Of a stretch of DNA of 5,528 nt, positions 1-4,482 are shown piece after piece. The translations under genes were made by a program, and so were the position numbers. The notes under the pieces were generated by a model. It did not search any database. It was not told where the DNA came from and was given only the letters and a program-made list of their open reading frames with translations. The DNA is taken from assembly GCA_964588175.1 (NCBI GenBank), contig CAZPNW010000128.1:1-5528 (forward strand), given 5' to 3'. This stretch comes from JBAZTA01 sp964588175 (GTDB taxonomy: Bacteria > Omnitrophota > Gorgyraeia > Gygaellales > Profunditerraquicolaceae). The number at the start of each line of letters is the position of its first letter. Position 1 is the first letter of the stretch.

Positions 1-244
1 CCGGCGTGGAAAAGCTCACTCGCATCGGCTTCCTCGCTCGTCCTCGCGCTTTGCGCTCGGACACCATGCCCGCTCGTCGCCTTTACGTCCTGCTCAAATC
101 GCGCCTCGTCACCCGCTATCGCTGCCTTGCTCGCAATCCCACGTTACATTTTATTCAATTATTTCCGCTTTCTGCAGGCAGGCTTGCCTTTATGGAATCA
201 GCCAAGTCACCCGTTCACGAAAACTTGCATTAGATTATTATCTC
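1..244 (-). repeat. Dispersed structured repeat, copy D (partial, cut by window start)
   Basis: Read on the minus strand. Bases 1-119 are identical, base for base, to 4618-4736. The core contains one closing-stem arm (96-111), hairpin H1 (arms 59-63 and 67-71) and half of hairpin H2 (loop 1-7, one arm 8-15); the other H2 arm and the second closing arm lie before base 1. Further out, 194-209 is a 16-base match to the right closing-stem arm of copy B (3586-3601), and 205-244 resembles the flank that precedes cores A and B (minus strand: AAGTTTT then GTGAACGGGTGACTTGG). The copy therefore looks composite, with a second, orphan arm outside the core. An open frame across it (6-233, GTG start) is treated as spurious. 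Confidence 0.8.
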
Positions 245-263
245 GCCAGGGTGCATTTTGAGG

Positions 264-291
264 TTGACAAGCATGTTGGCGGTAGTAGAAT
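264..291 (+). promoter_or_regulatory. Sigma70-like promoter for the membrane-protein gene cluster
   Basis: A perfect -35 hexamer TTGACA (264-269) is followed after 16 bp by TAGAAT (286-291), one base from the TATAAT consensus. Transcription would start near 298, leaving a leader of about 48 nt before the start codon at 346. It lies just outside repeat copy D and is the only strong promoter-like sequence upstream of the three membrane genes. Confidence 0.6.
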
Positions 292-345
292 AAATAACAA
301 TAATTGAGATTATTTTGGATATGGGTGCTTTTATGGAGATAGAAG

Positions 346-876
346 ATGGCTAAAAATGTCGGGAAGATCGCATTGTTTTTTCTCTTAACTTTCCTGCCTT
401 TTGTTCGGGGATGTTCGACGGGCTCACGCTATGAGTATAGCGTGGGGTTTCCTTTTGAAATAAGCATATTGAACGATGTTAATGCATTACCGGCTCCGGT
501 TATAGTGGTAATTTTTATCGCTTTCCTTAATATCCTTATGATCTATGCGATTAAACGTTTGATTGAATCTCACTATGGTCAATTCACGCCTCGTGTTTTG
601 GTTCAGGCCATATGCATTAATGCGGGTATATATTGGATCCTCATGCTGTTATCGTTAATTTCTTGTCAAGCGCTTGCGATCATAGATTTCTTATCATTTG
701 TTTGTGTGCAATTTCTTCCTGTTCTTTTATCAATGGTGATAACTAATGATGCTGTGCTATCAAATTCTTTTTATTGCCTTTTTGAAAGGTTATGGTTTAT
801 TGCAACAATTTTCATTTGGGTTGGGATCATTCGATTGGTGCGGCATCTAAGAAAGAAAATGATGTCCAGCCTTTGA
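346..876 (+). CDS. Hypothetical polytopic membrane protein (176 aa)
   Basis: I do not recognise this family. The start ATG at 346 has a GGAG at 335-338, 7 nt upstream. The protein is very hydrophobic with about five likely membrane segments: residues 8-20 (start-transfer or signal-like), 50-69, 84-105, 109-132 and 149-165. It ends in a basic tail (RLVRHLRKKM), suggesting a cytoplasmic C-terminus by the positive-inside rule. The only long polar stretches are residues 21-48, including CSTGSRYEY, and the loop near 70-82. Six cysteines are scattered without a metal-binding spacing. Cys23 follows VRG, which is a poor lipobox because of the arginine, so a lipoprotein is unlikely. It is the first and largest of three consecutive genes for small membrane proteins behind one promoter and before one terminator, so co-expression is likely. 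No catalytic motif is visible; function unknown. Confidence 0.75.
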   Translation: MAKNVGKIALFFLLTFLPFVRGCSTGSRYEYSVGFPFEISILNDVNALPAPVIVVIFIAFLNILMIYAIKRLIESHYGQFTPRVLVQAICINAGIYWILMLLSLISCQALAIIDFLSFVCVQFLPVLLSMVITNDAVLSNSFYCLFERLWFIATIFIWVGIIRLVRHLRKKMMSSL

Positions 877-945
877 TATAGCTAGTGCATACATACAAGG
901 GGCAGTTTGGAAGGTGCGATTGACTATAGCGGTCAGGAGACAGAA

Positions 946-1125
946 ATGAATAAAAAAGAATTAATTATATTGGCCGTGTTAATTATTATCGCCTGTTTTT
1001 TTCTCGCTGCGATTTTTACAGGTGAAGAGCATGTTCCTGCGAGACTGTTAGTTAAGGGAATACTGGGTGTGGGCGTAGCAATCTCTCTACTAATCTACAC
1101 CTTTATCAGGACTAGGAAAAAGTAG
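946..1125 (+). CDS. Hypothetical small membrane protein (59 aa, two TM helices)
   Basis: I prefer the ATG at 946, which has an AGGAG at 935-939 and 6-nt spacing, over an in-frame TTG at 907 that would add 13 polar residues and has no comparable ribosome binding site. The protein is MNKKELII followed by a hydrophobic helix (about residues 6-24), a short polar loop containing GEEHVPARLL, a second helix (about 36-53) and a basic end (RTRKK). This suggests both termini in the cytoplasm and a short external loop. Its gene starts 69 bp after the 346-876 gene and ends 9 bp before the next, which supports one transcript. The family is not recognised. It may be a small subunit or accessory peptide for the larger upstream membrane protein; that is inference from position only. 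Confidence 0.65.
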   Translation: MNKKELIILAVLIIIACFFLAAIFTGEEHVPARLLVKGILGVGVAISLLIYTFIRTRKK

Positions 1126-1134
1126 GGGTATAAA

Positions 1135-1344
1135 ATGAATGATCCTGCTTCGATATTGATCGTTGCCGTGAGCGTATTCCTATCATTTATATTGCTGCCT
1201 GCGGCAATCACTTTCATTATTGACCTGTTGCTGAAACGAGCCATAAAGAATAAAAAAGTCAGGATAGCTTTGGCTTGTTTAGTGTTTATACTTTCTGTCA
1301 TTATACTCATAGCAGCGCACGGAGTTTATATAAAGAAATCTTAG
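1135..1344 (+). CDS. Hypothetical small membrane protein (69 aa, two TM helices)
   Basis: The ATG at 1135 is preceded by AGGGG (1124-1128) that overlaps the stop codon of the upstream gene, with 6-nt spacing. The intergenic gap is only 9 bp, so translational coupling is plausible. Two hydrophobic helices (about residues 6-29 and 44-62) are joined by a lysine-rich segment (LLLKRAIKNKKVR), and the protein ends in YIKKS. By charge, the central loop should be cytoplasmic. It is the last gene of the three-gene membrane cluster; a strong terminator follows 27 bp after the stop. No family is recognised and no catalytic motif is visible. An opposite-strand frame (1095-1310) covers the same bases but has the hydrophobic composition expected of a shadow frame. 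Confidence 0.65.
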   Translation: MNDPASILIVAVSVFLSFILLPAAITFIIDLLLKRAIKNKKVRIALACLVFILSVIILIAAHGVYIKKS

Positions 1345-1349
1345 GAAGA

Positions 1350-1413
1350 ATAGGTGAGGTTCCTATCTTTTAAAATCCCAAGCTTGAGGACGGCTTGGGA
1401 TTTTTTGTTTTAT
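1350..1413 (+). terminator. Intrinsic terminator 1, with upstream AATAGG/GGTTCCTAT motif
   Basis: The 12-bp perfect stem has arms 1372-1383 (AAAATCCCAAGC) and 1393-1404 (GCTTGGGATTTT) around a 9-nt loop, and runs into TTTTTTGTTTTAT (1401-1413). It ends the three-gene membrane operon. Immediately upstream is a short hairpin-forming motif (ATAGG at 1350-1354 and CCTAT at 1361-1365) that recurs before terminators 2 and 3. The same CCCAAGC / 9 nt / GCTTGGG layout is used in all four terminators of this family in the window. Confidence 0.85.
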
Positions 1414-1511
1414 ACCGGCAAGCGGCTGGCTTGGCTGTGATTTCGAGAGATATTATCCAGTAGTAATTTCTCTTATGAGATTGAAGATGAATGTAAGTTT
1501 TAGTGAACGGG
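1405..1511 (+). repeat. 107-bp dispersed flank repeat, copy A
   Basis: It aligns with 3341-3446 with about six differences including a 1-nt indel. Both copies start directly after a CCCAAGC/GCTTGGG terminator and end directly at the left closing-stem arm of a structured core. The last 40 bp or so also resemble the minus strand of copy D (about 205-244). A weak internal inverted repeat GAGAGAT ... ATTTCTC is present (about 1445-1472). No reading frame is shared between copies in a way that suggests coding. Confidence 0.85.
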
Positions 1512-1665
1512 TGGCTTGGACTGTTTCGAACGGGGCATCCGAGGACCCGAGCGGGCACGGTTCGCCCTCGAAACAGGAACTCGGCGAGCGCGAGGGTCCG
1601 TAGGTGAGCGCAGTTTTGCCACGCCGGGGCAAAACAAGCGTCCCCGTGAGAAACAGTCCAAGACA
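1512..1665 (+). repeat. Structured repeat core, copy A
   Basis: The core is closed by an inverted repeat: 1515-1527 (CTTGGACTGTTTC) is the exact complement of 1650-1662 (GAAACAGTCCAAG), with two further pairs outside one mismatch (1512-1513 with 1664-1665). It encloses 122 nt. Inside are H1 (GGGC 1553-1556 with GCCC 1564-1567) and H2 (GTTTTGCC 1613-1620 with GGCAAAAC 1628-1635, loop ACGCCGG). Between them lies a possible CCTCG/CGAGG pairing. After the core, CATGTCTTGAGCGAG (about 1684-1698) resembles the tail after core B. The role is unknown; it could be an RNA or a non-autonomous mobile element. Confidence 0.8.
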
Positions 1666-1749
1666 GGACCCGTTCCCATGCAAACATGTCTTGAGCGAGA
1701 AAGCTTCCGACAGTATTCAATTTCCTAAACTTAATTGTGACTCTGGGGC

Positions 1750-1777
1750 ACTGGTGACTGGGGACTGGAGACTGGCG
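1750..1777 (+). repeat. Four tandem 7-bp units, ACTGGNG
   Basis: The units are ACTGGTG, ACTGGGG, ACTGGAG and ACTGGCG, head to tail with no spacer. Only the sixth base varies, and all four bases occur there. A degenerate further unit (TCTGGGG, 1742-1748) sits one base upstream. The 7-bp period and the lack of a supported gene here argue against coding. The tract lies between repeat core A and terminator 2. Confidence 0.8.
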
Positions 1778-1811
1778 CACCGGCGACCAGATCTTTAAAT
1801 CCGCGTGATTA

Positions 1812-1872
1812 AAATAGGTGACGTTTCTATTTTTTCAATCCCAAGCCTTAAAAACGCTTGGGCTTTCTTTTA
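1812..1872 (+). terminator. Terminator-like hairpin 2 with AATAGGTGACGTTTCT motif
   Basis: CCCAAGC (1840-1846) pairs with GCTTGGG (1856-1862) around a 9-nt loop, followed by CTTTCTTTTAT. It is preceded by AATAGGTGACGTTTCTATT (1812-1830), which has complementary ends AATAG/CTATT. The 7-bp stem is the weakest of the four related hairpins and its T-tract is interrupted. No gene ends immediately upstream: it follows repeat core A and the tandem tract, so it either insulates the next gene or is a displaced copy of the terminator module. Confidence 0.6.
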
Positions 1873-1886
1873 TAGGGAGGTATAAT
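1858..1886 (+). promoter_or_regulatory. Candidate promoter for the 1916 gene, overlapping a terminator arm
   Basis: A perfect TATAAT (1881-1886) lies 17 bp downstream of TTGGGC (1858-1863), which keeps only the TTG of the -35 consensus and falls inside the right arm of hairpin 2. Transcription would start near 1893, just ahead of the AAGGAG at 1901-1906. The -10 match and position are good; the -35 is weak. Confidence 0.45.
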
Positions 1887-1915
1887 TAGTAGTTAGCAAA
1901 AAGGAGCATTGATCT

Positions 1916-2407
1916 ATGTGTCCAGTATCCGCTTTTTACCTGTTTCTGACCGTTATTGTTGCTTTATTCGTCATTTACAGTTATAAGAAATTATATGAAA
2001 GAGCTAATATGTCAATTGAAGCTTTTTCTGAAGTCTTGGAAGGAGCATCTCAGAATGATTCATTCCTGTCGAAATCCCTCACCGGTTTTTTTAAGGGAAG
2101 AAAAATAACGGTGACTTATTTTATGGGCGATAATGATAATAACAGTAGTAATACTTGTGTTGAATTACGCTGCCCTGTCCCAAAAGAAAAACTCTTTGTC
2201 CTGTCATTCCCCAGGCCTACGGAGAATACCTTCTTAAAAGGCAATAAGGTTTATTATAATCGCGCAATCAGTTCCTTAAAGAAAGGCGATTGGTTATGGA
2301 ATAATATAGGAGTATACAGTAAACAGGAATGTCTGGAGATCTTAGAGGAATTGAGCCGTGCCGCTGAAATAGTCGAGAAAAACGCGGGGCGTGTCCCAGG
2401 TAAATGA
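1916..2407 (+). CDS. Hypothetical membrane-anchored protein (163 aa)
   Basis: The ATG at 1916 has AAGGAG at 1901-1906 with 9-nt spacing. One N-terminal hydrophobic helix (about residues 6-22, FYLFLTVIVALFVIYSY) is followed by KK and a soluble domain of about 140 residues, so it is probably a single-pass inner-membrane protein. The soluble part reads as mixed alpha/beta: a helix near residues 32-48, beta-like segments around GRKITVTYF, NTCVELRCPV and KLFVLSF, and a C-terminal helix (KQECLEILEELSRAAEIVEK). The phrase LTGFFKGRKITVTY resembles the 'G-x-[YF]-x-G-R-x-[IV]-x-V' opening of several uncharacterised bacterial domains, but I cannot name a family. The nitroreductase gene follows 51 bp later without a convincing terminator, so the two may share a transcript; a functional link is not established. 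Confidence 0.7.
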   Translation: MCPVSAFYLFLTVIVALFVIYSYKKLYERANMSIEAFSEVLEGASQNDSFLSKSLTGFFKGRKITVTYFMGDNDNNSSNTCVELRCPVPKEKLFVLSFPRPTENTFLKGNKVYYNRAISSLKKGDWLWNNIGVYSKQECLEILEELSRAAEIVEKNAGRVPGK

Positions 2408-2412
2408 AAAAG

Positions 2413-2432
2413 AGGGAACGCTTCTGTTTCCT
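2413..2432 (+). other. Small intergenic hairpin, variant of the GACGTTTCT motif
   Basis: AGGGAAC (2413-2419) pairs with GTTTCCT (2426-2432), 7 bp with one G-T pair and a 6-nt loop. The sequence GGGAACGCTTCTGT is close to the motif GGGGACGTTTCTGT found at 3289-3302 before terminator 3. There is no T-tract after the stem, so it is unlikely to be an efficient terminator. Confidence 0.35.
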
Positions 2433-2458
2433 ATTGAAGCATATGTGGAGGCGAGATT

Positions 2459-3283
2459 ATGATCAGTTTCCAGGTTGATAAAAAGAAATGCAATAAAGAC
2501 GGGATATGCGTGGAAGTCTGCCCGATTAAGCTCGTGTGGATGAATGAGCAAGAGCGCGTGCCTGAATTCGTGGAGGGCGGCGGAGATATTTGTATAAATT
2601 GCGGCCACTGTTTCTCGGCCTGCCCCCATGGCGCCATCACGTTGTCAACGATGAGCCCTGATAACTCGATGCCGCTTGACCCGGAGAAATTACCGAACGC
2701 AGAGCAGGTCGAGCTTTTCTTAAAAGGCAGGCGTTCGATCCGCGTTTATAAGCCCGAACCTGTCAAGAAAGAATTGGTGGAGAAGCTCCTTGATATCTCC
2801 CGATACGCTCCTTCAGGGATCAACCGTCAGCCGGTCAGTTGGTTGGTGGTCATGGGAAACGATAAAGTGCGAGAACTCGTTACCGCGGTAGTGAGTTGGA
2901 TGGAGGTGCTTTTGAAGGAAAAGTCCCCTGTGGCAGAATCTTTTCGTTTCACACGCCTGGTCGATGCCTGGAAGAAGGGACAAGATATGATCTGCAGGGG
3001 AGCGCCGTGCGTTGTCGTCGCTTACGGACTTAAAGATGATCCGCTGGTCCCTCAGTCATGTACGATAGCGGGAGAATATCTGGAACTTGCGGCATTTGGT
3101 CTCGGGCTTGGCGCATGCTGGGCAGGATACGTGGCAATGGCGCTTTCGATGTCCGAAGAGGTAAGAAAGTCCGTCGGGTTTTCCTCAAGAGCATTAGCAG
3201 GTGCGGCCATGATGGTTGGATACCCGAAACACCTTTATAGACGGATACCGGTACGAAATCCCCTCAAAATCATTTGGAAATAA
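2459..3283 (+). CDS. Ferredoxin-nitroreductase fusion protein (274 aa)
   Basis: The ATG at 2459 has GGAGG at 2447-2451, 7 nt away. Residues 1-62 form a two-cluster ferredoxin domain. The second motif is complete (C45-x2-C48-x2-C51-x3-C55-P). The first reads C11-x5-C17-x3-C21-P, with Asp14 where the second cysteine usually lies. Residues about 85-255 form an FMN-dependent nitroreductase domain: RRSIR (91-95) matches the FMN phosphate-binding start, APSGINRQP (117-125) the flavin-contacting loop, and GLGLGACWAGY (214-224) the usual C-terminal region. Full length for ferredoxin-nitroreductase fusions. Known family members are cytoplasmic flavoproteins that reduce nitro or other electrophilic substrates; here the ferredoxin domain presumably feeds electrons to FMN. 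The physiological substrate cannot be read from sequence. Its coding sequence looks more GC-rich than its neighbours'. It lies 51 bp after the 1916 gene and is followed directly by terminator 3. Confidence 0.93.
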   Translation: MISFQVDKKKCNKDGICVEVCPIKLVWMNEQERVPEFVEGGGDICINCGHCFSACPHGAITLSTMSPDNSMPLDPEKLPNAEQVELFLKGRRSIRVYKPEPVKKELVEKLLDISRYAPSGINRQPVSWLVVMGNDKVRELVTAVVSWMEVLLKEKSPVAESFRFTRLVDAWKKGQDMICRGAPCVVVAYGLKDDPLVPQSCTIAGEYLELAAFGLGLGACWAGYVAMALSMSEEVRKSVGFSSRALAGAAMMVGYPKHLYRRIPVRNPLKIIWK

Positions 3284-3284
3284 T

Positions 3285-3350
3285 AATAGGGGACGTTTCT
3301 GTATATTTCTATCCCAAGCTCGCGTATGGCTTGGGATATTTTGTTTTATA
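3285..3350 (+). terminator. Intrinsic terminator 3 with AATAGGGGACGTTTCT motif
   Basis: TATCCCAAGC (3310-3319) pairs with GCTTGGGATA (3329-3338), 10 bp around a 9-nt loop, followed by TTTTGTTTTAT. The module starts with AATAGGGGACGTTTCTGTA (from 3285), two bases after the nitroreductase stop codon, so it is the terminator of that gene. Compared with terminator 1, the outermost A-T pair is replaced by T-A while pairing is kept. Confidence 0.8.
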
Positions 3351-3446
3351 TCGGCAAGCGGCTGGCTTGGCTGTGATTTCGAGAGATATTATCTAGCAGT
3401 AATTTCTCTTATGAGATTGAAGATGAATGAAGTTTTAATGAACGGG
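3341..3446 (+). repeat. 106-bp dispersed flank repeat, copy B
   Basis: It is about 95% identical to 1405-1511, with one 1-nt deletion in the ATG(T)AAGTTTT region and a handful of transitions. It is placed identically: terminator on the left, closing-stem arm of the structured core on the right. Terminator, flank and core thus behave as one composite spacer module of roughly 290-300 bp. Confidence 0.85.
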
Positions 3447-3601
3447 TGACTTGGCTGGTTCCCGAGCAGGGCATAAAGGCAAGGAGCGGGCACGGATGCC
3501 CCTCGCTAAACGAAGTCGGGCAGAGCGACGCAGCCGACCTGAGCGAAGTTTTGCCACGCCGGGGCAAAACGAGCGTCCCTGCGAGGGAATCAGCCAAGTC
3601 A
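3447..3601 (+). repeat. Structured repeat core, copy B
   Basis: Arms 3447-3463 and 3585-3601 pair over 17 consecutive positions with a single G-T wobble (TGACTTGGCTGGTTCCC with GGGAATCAGCCAAGTCA), enclosing 121 nt. H1 is GGGCA (3488-3492) with TGCCC (3497-3501). H2 is GTTTTGCC (3548-3555) with GGCAAAAC (3563-3570), loop ACGCCGG. A further GTCGG/CCGAC pairing is possible between them. The right arm is joined directly by a short palindromic repeat (3602-3623); after it, CATGCCCTGAGCGAG continues the tail seen after core A, and ATGCCCTG (3642-3649) can pair with CAGGGGCAT (3664-3672) with one bulge. Confidence 0.85.
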
Positions 3602-3623
3602 GCCTGCCTGCCGGTAGGCAGGG
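3602..3623 (+). repeat. Short palindromic repeat (CCTGCC-GGTA-GGCAGG)
   Basis: The stem CCTGCC/GGCAGG with loop GGTA is embedded in the tail of copy B. Aligned to copy A, it appears as an extra segment of about 18 bp bounded by CAG on each side. A second intact copy lies at 4790-4807 and a truncated one near 173-186. From memory, this kind of palindrome is abundant in Omnitrophota and Parcubacteria genomes and gives in-frame AGRQ peptides in predicted proteins. Confidence 0.8.
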
Positions 3624-3756
3624 ATCCGTTCCCTAGAAAACATGCCCTGAGCGAGAAAATTAGCAGGGGCATTTCAGATACTATGGTAATATGTTCGATT
3701 ATGTGCTATATTTTAATTAGGAGTAAACTGTTTAGAAACTAAGAAGTTGTGACATA

Positions 3757-3850
3757 TATTGAACGAAAGGGCAAACTTCCCGAAAGGGTAGGACGCAAAG
3801 CCACAGGCCTTCACTTGATCTTTAAGTAAGGCAGCTGGGTTGCCGAAATA
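3757..3850 (+). promoter_or_regulatory. Cyclic di-GMP-I (GEMM-I) riboswitch aptamer
   Basis: The conserved core is present in order: AGGGCAAAC (3768-3776); a hairpin CTTCCC/GGGTAG with a GAAA tetraloop (3782-3785) and one T-T mismatch; GGACGCAAAGCC (3791-3802); a second hairpin (GCCTT ... AAGGC, 3807-3832); then GCAGCTGGGTTGCCGA (3831-3846), the tetraloop-receptor and closing region. This matches the known class I c-di-GMP aptamer closely (compare GGACGCAAAGCC and GTAGCGGGGTTACCGA in the Vibrio Vc2 RNA). The outer P1 helix is short and A/T-rich (TATT 3757-3760 with AATA 3847-3850). An intrinsic terminator follows, then the gene at 3912, so control is probably by transcription termination. The upstream promoter is not clear; TATATT at 3707-3712 is a weak -10 candidate. 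Confidence 0.95.
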
Positions 3851-3865
3851 AGTACAGCATTTTGC

Positions 3866-3896
3866 AAACCTATTCTTTTGAGAATAGGTTTTTTTG
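3866..3896 (+). terminator. Expression-platform terminator of the c-di-GMP riboswitch
   Basis: AAACCTATTCT (3866-3876) pairs perfectly with AGAATAGGTTT (3881-3891) around a TTTG loop and is followed by a T-run to 3895. It sits 15 nt after the aptamer and 16 nt before the ribosome binding site region of the gene at 3912. A competing pairing exists: GCAAACCTA (3864-3872) with TGGGTTGC (3836-3843), which would break both the aptamer and this terminator. That predicts an OFF switch, with ligand favouring the terminator. Confidence 0.88.
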
Positions 3897-3911
3897 TTTC
3901 CGGAGGAAGCG

Positions 3912-4445
3912 ATGTATCTAATCTTAAGAATTTTAGTCTTAGTGTGTTTAATCGGGTATCTACCTGTGCCTCTTGCTGCGCAGGATGCTCTCGTTGCGTC
4001 CAAAATACCCTATGGTTTCTTATCAATGGAAAATGCCGTAACCCTTGAGAAGATCGTAGTCATGAAAAAGGCTGTTATGGGGCCCGAAGAAAAAATACTA
4101 AAACAGTTATACTCGAATTTAGAGGATCTTTTGGTTAAGCCTGTGCAATGGCCGCAATTTCAATTGATGCCGAGAGAATACTTGGAGCAAGGGCGAAGCG
4201 ATACTATTGCCTCCAGCCGTCAGGCCTTTTGCTCGTTCTATAATACGCCAAAGGTAAGCGAAGAAAAGATGCTGCGCCAAGAGTGGGCAAAGGTGTTTGG
4301 GATCGATGTTTGGTCGCCGTATTATAAAGCTAAAGAAGTTGAAGACTGGGTCAAAGAGAAATGCAGCGTTAAGGTGTTTAAGCTTAAAGGCAAGCCTGAA
4401 TTCAGCAAAGGTGGATTTACCTACGTCTTCAAAACCCGCTTTTAA
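3912..4445 (+). CDS. Secreted hypothetical protein under c-di-GMP riboswitch control (177 aa)
   Basis: I chose the ATG at 3912, with GGAGG at 3902-3906 and 5-nt spacing; the in-frame TTG at 3894 lies in the terminator T-tract and is rejected. Residues 1-24 are a signal peptide: hydrophobic core LILRILVLVCLIGYL, then PVPLAAQDA with a likely cleavage after Ala23 or Gln24. The mature part of about 153 residues is soluble, with a helical N-terminal half rich in Glu and Lys (about residues 39-75), a middle with PREYLEQGR and a C-terminal half ending KGGFTYVFKTRF. The mature chain has two cysteines (Cys107, Cys151) that could form a disulfide. No known domain is recognised. C-di-GMP control points to surface, motility or matrix functions, but this is inference. 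A terminator follows 37 bp downstream, so it is monocistronic. Confidence 0.85.
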   Translation: MYLILRILVLVCLIGYLPVPLAAQDALVASKIPYGFLSMENAVTLEKIVVMKKAVMGPEEKILKQLYSNLEDLLVKPVQWPQFQLMPREYLEQGRSDTIASSRQAFCSFYNTPKVSEEKMLRQEWAKVFGIDVWSPYYKAKEVEDWVKEKCSVKVFKLKGKPEFSKGGFTYVFKTRF

Positions 4446-4482
4446 AATTAAAGGAGAAGGAATATAAAATTGTATCTTTTTT

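Noticed and set aside
6..233. 75-residue open frame on the plus strand starting with GTG
   Set aside because: It lies fully within repeat copy D, has no ribosome binding site in view, and its conserved part is explained by the 119-bp DNA repeat and the hairpin arms.
412..414. Cys23 of the 346 gene product as a lipoprotein acylation site
   Set aside because: The preceding residues are VRG; arginine at the -2 position is not accepted in normal lipoboxes and the protein is polytopic.
907..945. Upstream TTG start extending the 946 gene by 13 residues
   Set aside because: The ATG at 946 has a well-spaced AGGAG, and the extension is polar and would precede the first membrane helix without reason.
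1512..1665. Retron or group II intron RNA
   Set aside because: The closing stem with internal hairpins is loosely retron-like, but there is no reverse transcriptase gene in the window and multiple dispersed copies do not fit a single retron locus.
1370..1780. Minus-strand and plus-strand frames over the first large spacer (1370-1780, 1453-1683, 1516-1728, 1604-1798)
   Set aside because: They cover the terminator, flank repeat and structured core A; compensatory stem changes rather than codon conservation dominate, and starts lack ribosome binding sites.
3409..3742. Frames over the second large spacer (3409-3672 minus, 3446-3742 plus, 3451-3636 plus)
   Set aside because: Same reasoning: they are translations of core B and the short palindrome (hence the AGRQ/TGRQ peptides).
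3894..3911. TTG start extending the secreted protein by 6 residues
   Set aside because: It would start inside the terminator T-tract and translate the ribosome binding site itself; ATG 3912 fits the signal peptide and spacing.
4451..4480. Possible small gene after the AAGGAG at 4451
   Set aside because: The only nearby start (TTG at 4470) gives four codons before a stop; at most it is a relic ribosome binding site.
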